64,000 bases of DNA from Breviolum minutum Mf 1.05b.01 (lineage: Eukaryota > Sar > Dinophyceae > Suessiales > Symbiodiniaceae): assembly GCA_000507305.1 (NCBI GenBank), contig DF240463.1:55272-119271 (forward strand). The letters are read 5' to 3'. Below are positions 23,843 to 34,990 of this stretch, one piece after another. The notes beneath the pieces were generated by a model. It had not been told where the DNA came from. It made no database searches and saw only the letters and a program-made list of their open reading frames with translations. Numbering within the stretch: position 1 is the stretch's first letter; every line of letters starts with the position of its first letter. The position numbers and the translations under genes are program-made.

Positions 23843-23976
23843 CTGTTGATGGTTCAGAAATCCGGCTAACCACCTGGGAATCACCTGGGATGTATTATGA
23901 ACCCTGTAAATAAATGTAAATAATGGGATAAACTACCAACCTCAACTGGTGATCGCCGGATTTCTTCCATCAACAG
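23843..23976. mobile_element. Family A element next to an exon
   Basis: Full inverted ends with TA on both sides. It has an internal duplication (cacctgggaat cacctgggatg; taaataaatgtaaataatggg). Its left and right ends border the exon at 23975-24038 and a family B copy. Confidence 0.8.
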
Positions 23977-24038
23977 TATCAAATTCCCCTGTCGTTTCAC
24001 ATCTCGTCGCTTGAATGAAGATGTGTCCGATGTGTCCA
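23975..24038 (-). CDS. Exon between two mobile elements
   Basis: After a long pyrimidine-tract acceptor (tttttttcctcacattcatcaag) two bases complete Val, then DTSDTSSFKRRDVKRQGNLI. The 3' end runs into the family A element, whose first bases offer CT/GTTGATGG as donor; a GA donor slightly earlier is equally possible. Confidence 0.58.
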
Positions 24039-24066
24039 CTTGATGAATGTGAGGAAAAAAAATAAC

Positions 24067-24171
24067 TACACCCTGGAAGATTAATATGGAACATCATCAA
24101 TGAGGTTTGGAAGATCATTTTCCTTTCTAAATGGTTGATTTGTAGGTTCCATGTTAATCTTCCAGGGTGTA
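24067..24171. mobile_element. Family B element filling a short intron
   Basis: Ends tacaccctggaagattaata and gttaatcttccagggtgta. It makes up 105 of the 135 nt between exons 24174-24228 and 23975-24038. Confidence 0.8.
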
Positions 24172-24173
24172 GC

Positions 24174-24228
24174 CATTGTGAAATTCTGGATCCAACTGTC
24201 GCTCCCAAAAACCACTGCAGTCAATAAA
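24174..24228 (-). CDS. Exon bordered by an introner-like element
   Basis: FIDCSGFWERQLDPEFHN plus G follows a T-rich acceptor (acatttttcaccag) and ends at a GC donor. Three bases after the exon a family B element begins and fills most of the next intron. The phase (1) fits the next exon. Confidence 0.6.
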
Positions 24229-24968
24229 CTGGTGAAAAATGTGATTTTCCGACCCGAAAATGGAAACAAATCGCATGTCAAATTGGATCTTCCCTATAGG
24301 GATCCGCGTAAACTATAAACAAGTGGTTGAAACCCCCGACCTGGTAAATCATCCATTGCTCGGTCCCTGTGTTGTGTTCATATCACCAACAAAATTCGTA
24401 CATGGAATTTTATGGGTGTTCATACATCTTCATATTTGCTGAAAAACTTCGACAACTGCATCAGTGACAAATGTTTGGGAAAATTGGGGGATCTGGCCAA
24501 CATATCATATTTCACCAACCTGGATTTTCCTGAAATAAGGGTCCCATTTCCCTTACTAAACCCACCATTTGGGGTGAAAACTCACGTGAGATCGCTATAA
24601 TTTGACCAGATGGGGATGAATCCAATAAAATCCAATGGTAGCAAGAATCACGAGAAGCAAACCAAAATTAGACGTCCACTGTCACAGCTGTTCCCGAAAG
24701 AAACAAACACGTGCCACGCATGTTTGTCAATCAAATGTCAACCAAGATAAAGTGACATGAACAAACATTAGATAGAACTGGGTGCCACAAATTTTGAAGG
24801 ATCCTAGGCCCATGGTATCCATGTATGGTATATCTACCAGTTATAAATAGAGCTATAACCCCTACAAATGGCCTCATTAAATGGGTGACTGGCGGTGTAA
24901 CGGTGTGACCCGTAGAAGTGGAGTTAATAACCCCTACTTATAGCTGGCAAAGGCCCACTCTTCATCAC

Positions 24969-25091
24969 CAGCTCCCAAAATGACGTCATCTGACCGTCAT
25001 CCGCCAAAGGGACGGTAAGGGTTCCACCAGCAATGGCGGTCTCATCAACGACGTTGGTGTCAGCAAGTAGCCTCCGGTAAAGGCAGAACAT
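24969..25091 (-). CDS. Exon, unrecognised soluble segment
   Basis: It has 41 codons, MFCLYRRLLADTNVVDETAI then AGGTLTVPLADDGQ and MTSFWEL, ending at GAGCTG/GTGATG. The start after ggtgag is less certain; a start 5 nt earlier after the A-rich acceptor is possible. The coding look (Asp, Thr, Val rich, no low complexity) is strong. I do not recognise a family. Confidence 0.68.
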
Positions 25092-25607
25092 CTCACCTTT
25101 TTTTGGTGGGGAAGAGGAGGAGGAGGTGAAGCATAGAATTCCCAAGGATAAAACAACATGAAAACAACTGAGCAACACAAAACTTTCCCCCATTTTTTCA
25201 AGTTGGCAAGTCTGGAAGTCATCCAAAATTCCTTGATGAATTGAGTTTGAGATTCCAAGATATCGAATTCAAACAAATCATTACCTGGAACCCAAATGAC
25301 CCTTGTTTTGATTGCAAAAAACCTTGTTTTGGAGGGTTGAAGTCCAAAAATAGAGGACGAACAGGTTCCAGGTATATATTATATAAATACAGTATAATAG
25401 AGTTACAACCCCTGAAATTCAACATAGATACCAGAAAGTGATTCATTGGAAAACGGATGTCCTTTCATCTTCAAAAGTGCCTTGGTAAGAGGTATGTTGT
25501 TAGTTCCAAGGAGGGTATGTTGTTGAATGTACAATTTGGGCGCCAAAGTGGATAAGGTCTCTACGACCTTCCCGCATCATCTAGGTGGTCTGCGGTGCCA
25601 TTTAGAA

Positions 25608-25722
25608 ACATATCCCATAGTATGCATGTAGTGTATATTTACCTAGTTTACCTACATTTGGCTGATTCTTATGGTAAATGTAGGCAAATATATCAAATAT
25701 ATACCATACATGGATCCTGTGG
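25608..25722. repeat. Family C palindrome
   Basis: Arms around tttacctacatttggctgat and tgtaggcaaatatatcaaat, ending catggatcctgtggg. Confidence 0.65.
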
Positions 25723-26860
25723 GTATTGAAGTCAAACATCAAAGTGAGATCTGTCCCAAAACGGAGCCTGAATATCAAGCAACCCATATGAAACCACCAT
25801 CCAATCATATCGTATTCTTGTTTCATTCTCGGCACATCACTATAATTCCTTAACAAGAATTAAGGAAATTTTGAGGAGATTCCCTTACTTAACCAGCATT
25901 TGGGGTGACCGTTCCCGGCTGGAAAGGTCGCTACTAAAATGCCCAGTTTCATCGACTTCCTGGTGAAACCCGATGGCCTTCCACTGTTTCAAACTGATGT
26001 CCTTCCTCCACATCATGACTATATATCTATGAACAAACACATAAAAACTGACGTTTTTTTTAACCATTTTTCATCCCCTGAAAAACATATATGGATAACC
26101 AGTATCTATCACCTCTGTACACAAAAATATTTCAGTTAATATCTTAAGTTTACCATCCGGGCAATTTATTATAAATCCTGAACCTGAATGTTTCGGCCAT
26201 TTTGGGATCCGGATTCCTTTACTTAAACTACCTTTTGGGGTGACCTCGGCTGATGTCGTTATAAATTGCCCAAATACCATCCTCCCACCCAAAAAAAAAC
26301 AAAAAAAAAGACATCCGGTCCGTTGGGTTCTCCAAGGTGCCAACAAAAGGACATGATGAAACCGAAAAGGCACATCATTCCTGCACCTCGGAGTGGGAGA
26401 TTTTTCTTCTTCTTGGCCCAAGAGATTCATGTGTGTTTGGTTCAAACCCAGAAAATCCCATAAAGAAAACAAACAAAAAATATGAATGGGCTTGGGAATT
26501 TTCGAGACTACCCGTTGCTGTAAAACTTGTGGCCAAATATGGCAGCCGGTAAATGTCATCTGGCTAATGCAAAGCTATGGAATTTACAAGCCAATGAATC
26601 CTGCAACCAGCCCCCAATTAGATATCCAAACATCACGATGTTTTGGACAATACCGTCTTTTGATGCTTTTGTTTGTCAAATGTCACTCATCAAACTTGTC
26701 ATCTTTCAGCAACCTGAATTAAGATCATATCATGCGAAGCATCTACATACTATTCGCATCTATTGTTGCAGTTACCATTTTTGTTTGTTACCTTGATAAA
26801 CCATCACGTTACGACATCAACGCGGAAATGTCCCGGTTGTTTTTGTGTTGATTCATCAGC

Positions 26861-26896
26861 TCGGCCACTGTTCTCGAAGAAGTCCTTTAAGATCTC
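26861..26896 (-). CDS. Candidate short exon
   Basis: EILKDFFENSGR, phase 0 at both ends, with acceptor ctccgttcag and a GC donor (GGCCGA/GCTGAT). The frame is open on both sides and may extend (VQEILKDFFENSGRADES). Confidence 0.5.
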
Positions 26897-26999
26897 CTGA
26901 ACGGAGCTTTGGATCCTTTCTCATAGGATCCATGGGACTGGTACGTATATCTATCCAAATGTTGTCCAAATGTACTATTCTTCCAACCAAAAAAAAACC

Positions 27000-27160
27000 A
27001 TGGATGTCTCAAGGGGGGATCCCCAGAAAACCCTTGCTACTGAATCCTGGTTCAGGTGGAATTCCTGGAACCTAAACTTGGAGACATCAACTCATCTTCC
27101 ATTTGGAGGCATTGTTCACTGAATTATGATGTTGGGAGGAAGAGTAATCACCTCACCCAT
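27000..27160. repeat. Dispersed repeat, inverted copy of 1215-1400
   Basis: gatgtctcaaggggggatcc, ggtggaattcctggaacc and ttgggaggaagagtaatcac recur in reverse orientation at 1.2-1.4 kb. The apparent ORF there is part of the repeat. Confidence 0.75.
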
Positions 27161-27246
27161 AGGATCCATAAAACGGGTATATTTACCTACTAATCTACCA
27201 TAAAACATCAACTAAATGTGGGTAAATATACCATGCATCCTATGGG
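27160..27246. repeat. Family C palindrome within a larger dispersed repeat
   Basis: cccataggatccataaaacg ... tatgggtaatgac; the flanks are repeated in inverted orientation at 1.1-1.4 and 2.2-2.3 kb. Confidence 0.65.
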
Positions 27247-27692
27247 TAATGACCCCTGTATGGAGACCTTGAATTTATTGCTGGAAACCTCAGGCTATTG
27301 AGCGTGAAGCATATTGCTATCCATGTATGGTAAATGCAGGAATAATTTTACCATAAATGCATCCTATGGGTTTGGAAGACCATTGAGGTTGGCATAAAGA
27401 TGAGATGAAATGGCGCAGTTGAATGAAACTTGAGTAGCCGTTTTATGTGTCACGTATCATCCCCATATTCCTGATATATATAATAATATCTATATATATG
27501 ACATAAATTATATATGTACATATACGTGGATTTGAAATACTACCTTGAGCTCATCAAAAAAAATCCAAGGATGTCCAAGGCAGATTTTTTTTCTGCAATC
27601 TGTGGATGAAAACCAGGGATTGGTTAGTCGCTATCAACACTTGCCTCCCATGTTTCTTTAAAATTGCAACATATGTTTCTAAAAACCTTCAC

Positions 27693-27860
27693 CAGAATCT
27701 GTTGATTTTTTTCGATTATTTTTTGGATCCCTCCCTTCTTCTCATGAAAATCACCATCATCACCGAACTCCAACCCCTTCCTATCGGATAGCCCGGTCCC
27801 TCGAGACGCGTTGTGTGCCAGCGAAGGAAGGAGGGATGGAGCCCGCTGAGCCTCCAAGGC
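27693..27860 (-). CDS. Exon, unrecognised basic/charged segment
   Basis: It has 56 codons from acceptor catcattcacag to donor ATTCTG/GTGAAG, phase 0 at both ends. It starts ALEAQRAPSLLPSLAHNASR, passes an acidic patch (EFGDDGDFHEK) and ends in a Lys/Gln-rich helix (IQKIIEKNQQIL). Composition suggests a flexible linker after the carrier domain. No family recognised. Confidence 0.72.
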
Positions 27861-28501
27861 CTGTGAATGATGACGAATCGTGTCATGGCAAGTCAACCTA
27901 CACCCCCCAGGCCACGTACCCCTTGAACTGCCCCTAGAAGTACGTTTTTTTTTATAGCCGGCCTTATGAAGGGAAACCAATGGTTAAGAAACCGTGATCA
28001 GCAGGCCTTATGTCTGGGTGGAGGTACGTTAGGGGGTAGGTTGACTTCCTATGGGTTATGTGGCAGGCCTCCAGTTTAACGCATCAGATTTTTTTTCAGC
28101 GCAAAAATCTGTTGACATGTCTCATGAAAATTGCTCTGCTAATCAAGTCTTTGCTGAATTTCTTAGGGGGATGTATCAGTTTTGTACAGGTTGAGCCAGG
28201 GTTTCTTATAACAAAGGCTCATCTTACTAAATAAAAACACTTATGAACAGGTAGTCAGGTACAAGTAATCTCTTCACTTCAATCTCAGATTACCCCCAAA
28301 ACAACACCTTAACAAAAATTCTACTTAATGCATTAATAAAGGGTTAGTCACTTCACTCTGCTACCAAGAAAAACAACATAATACTGAGCAAATTACTATC
28401 ATTCCTAAACCTCAAGAGAATTTTGGGGGGGATTCCCTTACTAAACCACCATTTGGGGTGGAACTATAAACTCAACCGGATTTCTTTAGACAAGCAAAAA
28501 T

Positions 28502-28655
28502 TCAACCAACAATTTGAACCCCCCAACTCCCCAAATCCACCTGAAAAAGCCCAGCTCGACATCACAAAGGTGCGGCATTGCCACCAAAACCGTGGCGGTG
28601 CAGCGGAGCGGAACCGCAGAAATGGCTCTGTTTTTTGGAGATTCTTGGGATGAAA
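28502..28655 (-). CDS. Candidate exon region, frame unsettled
   Basis: An acceptor (gctgggctttttcag) lies inside this stretch, followed by VDLGSWGVQIVG in one frame and FGELGGSNCWLNFC in another. Both strands are open. I cannot choose a frame. Confidence 0.3.
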
Positions 28656-28794
28656 CATCTAGAAATCTGTATATAAGTACATAGATATTATCACAGTCAC
28701 ATATAATATACAATCATATTTAATTATATGTAGTATGCACTGGATCATCCTGGATCTTCCTTTCATTGTGCCATTTAAATGGGAGTTGGGGTAC

Positions 28795-28821
28795 CTTTCT
28801 CCGCGAGTGTTCATTCAAATC
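28795..28821 (-). CDS. Candidate short exon
   Basis: DLNEHSRRK (27 nt) lies between a T-rich acceptor (tttttgtgccaccactttggcaag) and a near-consensus donor (GAAAG/GTACCC). It is too short for a family call. Confidence 0.5.
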
Positions 28822-29330
28822 CTTGCCAAAGTGGTGGCACAAAAAAAATCCATCAAATCTGAACATGAATTTGAACAACAAACAAATCCAACAGGGTTGA
28901 AATAGTCTTGAAGGCTGTCTTTTATGCAACGAAAGAAAGCAGTAAGGGGGTTGCAAACATGCTCCGAATGCCTTGGCATTAAGTATCAGCTTACCAGGCT
29001 TTGCGCTTCATCAGGGAAGCTTCGTGAGTGATGGTTGACGGTTGATGGTTGTAAGATGGCTGGTTGATGTAGGATATTTGGGGAGCATAAAAAATCTTTA
29101 AAAGTCAGGCAAAAAGAAAAACGTTGGGAGCAATTTGGCATGTTGTATATGCATCTTACACCTACTACTAGTTTTACACCGTGACTCAGGACCGTTTGGC
29201 GTTTGTAACGGTATCTTGAGCAGCTGATTTCACACCGAGGGTTTGAGGATGGAAACTTCCTCGACTCTCCGAGTGGCGGAAACAAACTGTTTTCATGCGG
29301 TCTTATTGCTTTGTGAAATGATGACTTCTA

Positions 29331-29443
29331 CTGTTGATGGCTGAAATCCGGCTAACCAGTTGAGGTTGGTAGTTTATTCCATTGCTTTAAAAGGTTTTAT
29401 CACCATCCCAGGTGGTTGTTTGGGATTTCTGAACCATCAACAG
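29331..29443. mobile_element. Family A element
   Basis: Ends ctgttgatggctg and gaaccatcaacag, TA at both sides. The right-hand TA is also the first two bases of a family D element, so the two are back to back. Confidence 0.8.
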
Positions 29444-29544
29444 TAGTTGGTGGTTTCAACCCCTTTGAAAATATTAGTCAAATTGGATCATCTCCCCAGA
29501 TAGGAGTGAAAATTGAAAATAAAACACATGAAACCAATACCTAG
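29444..29544. repeat. Family D foldback joined to family A
   Basis: tagttggtggtttcaacccc ... gaaaccaatacctag, starting at the TA that ends the family A element. Confidence 0.7.
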
Positions 29545-30548
29545 AATGTGACAAAACCCTAGATTACATAGACTTACACTACAAATATAATAGTTTGATA
29601 GTCTAGTTGTGGGGTTTCCCTTCATGCTATCCCAACTTGGACCCAAAACTTCTGGGAAACGCAAAACAGGTGCAATCTGGTCATGACATGTGAGTCCGGT
29701 CCGCAGGTCTTTGTTCTCCGCTTTTTTTCATCGAAGATGGCTGAGTTGCTACCCAGAATAAATTTCACTATTTCATCTGTTCGACTCAAGAAACCATGCT
29801 ACAAATCAATAGCTGTTTCTGGTTCCCTTAATAGGTGCTAGGTGACATATAATCATCCAATTGGCAGTATATACCACTTGCTATTGAACAAAAGTCGAGG
29901 TCACAACCCAAAAATTTGGTGCATCAGGAATTTTTCGAACAATTTCATCCTCGACAGACACTTGGTGGATGGTGTAAATTTCAATAGAATTCATCTACAG
30001 GCCATCCACTCCTCTCATGTATTATATTAGTATCATCTTGTTTTATGATGGGTTTCCTCTGACTCCTGACCTAAATCAACCTAGGTGATGATGGAAAGTG
30101 AAGTTTGGGCTGGAAATATTCCCACCCCCACAGCACCCTGGGGATACATCTAAAACATACAAAAAACATGATGGTTTCAAGTGTCAAGATCGCTTGAGCC
30201 AGTCAACTGGCGTTTTCCACGTCACTGATCGCTCAGGCTCATGACAAGCCTGAACAAAGGGGGAAAAAAAACGGGAGGACTCAGAGCAAAGGATCCCATC
30301 AGAGGCTATCAGAGGCAGACACGTAGCAAGACATTGTGCAAATGAGTATCAAACATATACAGTAGACGTCCAGAAAAACATTTAATGCCTGCATGAAAAA
30401 ACATCTACAAATCAAATACTGAAACTGCATATGTATATGCATGTACTCAAAGACTTACGGAGTTTTCCTTGAATCCAAAAAAACAAACTCAAAATTAGTG
30501 TGTGTGTGTGTGTGTGGATAAAGACTCAAGACTACTCTGTTATGTTAC

Positions 30549-30647
30549 AGCCCATAGGATCCATATTTGGTATATCTACCTACATTTGGTTGATTTTGTA
30601 AGGTTTTCATGTAGGTACATATATACCAGTCCCATGGATCCTATAGG
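30549..30647. repeat. Family C palindrome
   Basis: ccataggatccatatttggt ... ataccagtcccatggatcct. Confidence 0.7.
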
Positions 30648-30700
30648 CAATACACATGGATCCGGTATTTTTTCATCCCAGATCTTGTCGACGGTCCCGC

Positions 30701-30744
30701 CTCGTAAGTTCGCCCACAGAAGGGTACTCAAAGATCAAGGACGC
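30701..30744 (-). CDS. Acyl carrier protein, exon 4 (C-terminal helix)
   Basis: ASLIFEYPSVGELT follows directly on VDLP of the preceding exon, giving the LP-A-SLIFEYPSV signature that closes PKS carrier domains (compare the common LPATLxFDYPT form). The acceptor is atgtggtgag. The likely donor is ACGAG/GCGGGA (GC type); a GA donor 6 nt downstream is the alternative. A family E repeat lies just upstream at 30.81-30.91 kb. Confidence 0.87.
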
Positions 30745-30808
30745 CTCACCACATGGGGATGTCAAAAAAAAATGGGTGCAAAACCTCGAGGGAAAAATGT
30801 TCACATCC

Positions 30809-30914
30809 CTTTTCGGATCATTGGACCCTCAAAACTGGCGTCATTTTGGGGACCCGGGGACCCTGCGAAAAGCAGGTTCAAACCCTTCCATTGGAGGATC
30901 CAAGGTCCTTAGGG
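30809..30914. repeat. Family E foldback upstream of ACP exon 4
   Basis: cggatcattggaccctcaaa ... gaggatccaaggtccttaggg. Lies in the intron between ACP exons 3 and 4. Confidence 0.7.
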
Positions 30915-31008
30915 ATGCATGTATTTTTGAACCCAAGTGCACGTGTTTGAACCCAAAAAGGGCGCCTAGTAAAGGAAGGGCACAGAAAAATAAACATTGA
31001 AGCCTATC

Positions 31009-31102
31009 TAGTTGGTGGTTTCAACCCTTTTGAAAAATATTAGTCAAATAGGATCATTTCCCCAAGTAGGTGTAAGAACAAAAAAATGAAACCACAACCC
31101 AG
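31009..31102. repeat. Family D foldback
   Basis: tagttggtggtttcaaccct ... atgaaaccacaacccag. Confidence 0.65.
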
Positions 31103-31823
31103 ATATTGACTTCCTGATTTTGACGACCCAAAATGTTTAACAGAACTTAGCGAAAAAACACGACAATTTTGCCTCGAGAAACTCGATAATATAGGGAAAT
31201 TTGACGATGAAAATTTTCACCCGAAAGCAGAAACATATCCCATAGGATCTATGCATGGGTATATTTACCTACATTTGGTTGATGTTTATGGTAAATGTGC
31301 GTATATCTGCCACACAAGGATCCTATGGGATGTTTTTGCTTTTCTTCTGGCGGAAAAAGACGGAGTTCCCCGACTCAAATATTGGCTGAGCTTTTGTATT
31401 GGGTGATTCTCTTTAAGGGATGGTTTCAGGCCAAATCATCATATTTCACCAACCTGGATTTCCCTGGAATAGCCGGGTATTTCCCTTCATCAAATACCTT
31501 TTGGGTTTGACCAAATGATTTTGTTTTAAAGCTAACATGCACATCCCACCAAAAGAGACTGGTTTCACAAGCAGCTGTTACAGTTTCCATCTCCTTTCAG
31601 CTTCCCAGGATTTACATTTCCTAAAATTTCCTAACATCCTGACTTCATATCTAAGTTCCCATAAAAGGTGTATTGGGTGAATCCCCTAAATAACTGGTTC
31701 CTAAATTTTACTAGTATACCTAAAATAAAAACATCCAAATAGATAAAAGCACGTGAGGTTAAATGGTCCACTGCTCAAACTGAAGACAATGCTAAAAAGG
31801 GGTGAAAGGAACCTGTTAGTACC

Positions 31824-31914
31824 CATAGGATCCATGTATGGTACGTATATTTACCTGCATTTTCTATAGAAATCAACCAAATGTAGGGAAGTATACCATA
31901 CATGGATCCTATGG
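31824..31914. repeat. Family C palindrome
   Basis: cccataggatccatgtatgg ... ccatacatggatcctatggg, a clean copy. A second copy is at about 31219-31330. Confidence 0.75.
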
Positions 31915-32302
31915 GGTATATAGCAACCAACAACTAGCAACATCAAAAAAGGTAGGCTCAATCATCCATCGAGACATGACATGAATGACCACCCACCCAC
32001 CAGCACTCACAACCCATGAACCCCAAACAAACTAAACCTAGGAACGACAGAAGAAAGCAAACAAAGCAAGAAAATTTGCTATCTGTTCCATCCAAAACTT
32101 TCTTTCTTCCCTCACAACTAAAACCAACTTATAGTTTCTATCTTTCACAATGAGTCCTTTTCTTTCCATTCTTTTTAACAATCAAATGATCAAATGTGAA
32201 AATAAAATATCAACATGTTTTTTCCATCTTCCCATTCTTTTTAACAAACACCTCCTGAACAAAAAAAAGCTAAAATCAAATATAATCAGCTGTCCGAGTG
32301 AC

Positions 32303-32365
32303 CGGGAGATCCACATTCAACTTGCTCTGCAGGTCGTTGCGGAAGGCGACGGAGGTCAAGCTATC
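32303..32365 (-). CDS. Acyl carrier protein, exon 3 (phosphopantetheine site)
   Basis: DSLTSVAFRNDLQSKLNVDL then P completes LMDSGM-DSL at the junction. The Ser of DSL (bases 32360-32362) is the expected 4'-phosphopantetheine attachment residue, and SVAFRNDLQ is helix II of a PKS carrier domain. The acceptor is catcctgag and the donor CTCCCG/GTCACT, phase 0 at both ends. An unspliced plus-strand ORF overlaps and is rejected. Confidence 0.9.
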
Positions 32366-32920
32366 CTCAGGATGAAGCGACCCATGGTGGTTTCCAGTTT
32401 CAAACGTTGGCAGAGTAAGGGTTTGGATTCAATGTTGTATGATGGGGAACAGATGGAGTATGGTTTTGTTGGCACAGTTCTTGTCCTAGGTGGTGGTGGT
32501 GGGTAAATTCCATTTCTGGGCTTTTCATTGATCAAGTTCGACTAAGGAATCCGCTAGATATCATGACTTAAATCATCATACACTTGTTATGCTGCATGAA
32601 TGATCATTTCACAAACCTCTAGTTTCCTTGCAATGAGGGATATTCGGTTCCCCATAGTACCGTAATGAATGATGTCACATGACCATGTGTGTGTGACCAT
32701 CATTTTGGCCATACTGTAGATGTGTATATCATGAGCAACTGATAAGCTTCAACTTTTCAATCGCTGGACCATCTTTGTGAGGGAAACCTTTTTCTTATCC
32801 AAATGTGTTTATTCCGTGAGGTTTTGGCCGTTTAAAATTGATAAAATGGCCTTGTGTACTTGTGGCCGCCGCCAAGTGGCGGAGGAATGTTTGATATAAT
32901 AAAAACTAAACATAGGATGT

Positions 32921-33036
32921 ATACCATCCCTGAAACCAACATAGCAATGAAAATAAGCCTTTCCGATCCTTTCCGAAAATTATTTTCATTATGGAACCAT
33001 TGATTTTCAGAGCTAAGCCAGTAGTAGGGAGGGTAT
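32921..33036. mobile_element. Family B element in the carrier-domain intron
   Basis: Ends taccatccctgaaaccaaca and gtagtagggagggta. Lies between ACP exons 2 and 3. Confidence 0.6.
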
Positions 33037-33393
33037 ATCACTTGAGCGTATTTGTGCTGTAGGAAAAAGAACAGCCACTAGCAACCAGAGGTTGTATGCG
33101 CCAATACACGCCAAAACAGCCCCCAATGGGTTTGAAGACAAGCAATTCCAAGTGATCTTTGGGAATCCAAAAGGAAGTGCCATTTGTGTAGAGTTTTGAT
33201 AGGTTTTGGGGAAATGTAAACCTACACAAACACCGCAAAATCCCCACCTTCAATAGGAAACTTACATCTTCGCTCATAAACGGTGGATTTTTCCATGGAT
33301 AGTCAGTCATTCATTCATTCATCCATCCATCCATGCATTTTCGGGGGGGGAGGGGGGTAAGATATCGAAAAGGAAACTCCGAGCCAAAGGGGC

Positions 33394-33435
33394 CATGCCA
33401 GAATCCATCAAGACAGTATCATCATGTAGTGGCTC
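33394..33435 (-). CDS. Acyl carrier protein, exon 2 (loop to active site)
   Basis: EPLHDDTVLMDSGM is preceded by a very good acceptor (ttccctgatccctctcag). The LMDSGM motif is the stretch just before the phosphopantetheine Ser of PKS carrier domains. The donor is of the GC type (GGCATG/GCCCCT). Ignoring the splice gives an open but senseless continuation. Confidence 0.88.
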
Positions 33436-34990
33436 CTGAGAGGGATCAGGGAAGCACTTTGTTTCAGCTACCATGGGAGGGCCCCACCTGGTTCCCTCAT
33501 TTTTAAAGGGAGTTTTTTGTTATAACTCCATATCTTGAGGGCTTAAGACCTGCATTTTTCCATAGGTTTTTTGGGGGGATTCAAGGGTAATGGCATTTTT
33601 GGTGGTTTGGGATTTGAATCGGGGTAACACTCTCTTTCATTTTCGGGCAGGAATCCAAACCACCGGCTGAAGCATCCAAATAGTAAATACCCTGGAAGTC
33701 AAGTCGACCATTAAAAGAAGAGTCCTGCTAAAACAATGGTCTTTTCGGATCAAGACCATAAAAAGCAGTCGACTTGGACTTCCAGGGCATATTAATACAT
33801 TAATACATCGATATTTATAGACAGGATTAGGAGGGAATTTGACCTTCCAGTGCAACATGTTTGTTGGAAAAAAAACGTGTTTTGAGCCTTGACAAGCACT
33901 GGAGTCGGTGCCAACATCTTTCGTGGGACCATTCTGCTTATGGTAACATACATCAAATATCTACTGAATTCATCAACCAGGTGTCAACCTGAACGAAAAA
34001 CACACATTAAAACTAGAGAATACTATTTATTACCATATTATTTATATAGTACATACAGACATAGATGTCAATTGCTATAGAGGTTTACTTAGTAAATGTA
34101 TACGGAAAGCAAATCATGGTAAATATATGTATACATCTATTGTACATATGATTATACTTGTAAACAAAAAATGGATCCCTCTTGGCCATGATGTCGGCCA
34201 CGGCATATCCAGCCCGTGTTCTCAAAAATAAAAACACCTCGTTTTGAAGAGATTCCCATGACCTATGGTTTTACAGCCATTAATTATGGTGTTATAGTCG
34301 TTTTCAGCCATGACCTATGACCTATCATCCATTCTTCAGGTTTTATTCCAGCCGTAAAACTCACTATGTGACCTGAATTCTCACCGTTCCGAACGTAGCT
34401 ACTGGGATGGGATGTACATAGCCTTCGAGTTCTTTGGAGGAATTCCTTAAAACACCTCCGCCAATTCACCCTTGGATCGCTTGGTTAGCTGGTTTTATTG
34501 GACGTGAAGAAGATTTCACCCCCATCAAAGGAATTGATTTTAAGCCCAGGGGTAGAACAACCCATCTGAAAAATATGCACCATCTGAAAAAAAAAATGCA
34601 AAAGTCAACTAGGTTTAGCTCGTCCCCAATTTTCGAGGTAAAACTAAAAGCGTTGAAACCACCAGCTATGGACCTATAGCCATCACCTCACCCATCTGTG
34701 ACTGCTTCCAACCAATTCGAGTTGGCGTTTTTTTGCATTTGAAACACGATTGCAAGTCAATAATTAGAGTACTTCAAATTTCAACCCCCCCCCAAAAAAA
34801 ACGAGCACCAAAAAACACCAAGTATATGTATGATAAATATATATATATATACTGTATATATTTTTTGGGGGGCCAAAATGATAATAATTCACCAACCTAG
34901 ATTTCCCTGAAATAGCCGGGGTCCCATTTCGCTTACTACTAAACCACCCATTTGGGGTGCCCAAACCACCACCTATGGCCAGCTACCAAC

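Larger units (their letters stand above)
30930..32300. other. Intron between ACP exons 3 and 4 (central part)
   Basis: Holds family D (31009-31102), two family C palindromes and a stretch resembling ACP C-terminal sequence (IQKLSQYL, near 31.4 kb) that is not needed, because exon 4 at 30.7 kb fits in phase. Confidence 0.5.

Noticed and set aside
31330-31410. Minus segment with IQKLSQYL resembling a carrier-domain C-terminus
   Set aside because: Phase with exon 3 fails and residues are missing; exon 4 at 30.7 kb fits exactly.
32150-32506. Plus-strand 118-codon ORF ending in a Gly run
   Set aside because: It is antisense to ACP exon 3; the minus-strand carrier motif is far stronger.
33040-33260. 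Hydrophobic frame (LGAVLACIGAYNLWLLVAVLF) that looks like a membrane exon
   Set aside because: It lies inside the intron between ACP exons 2 and 3, which join perfectly in phase without it.
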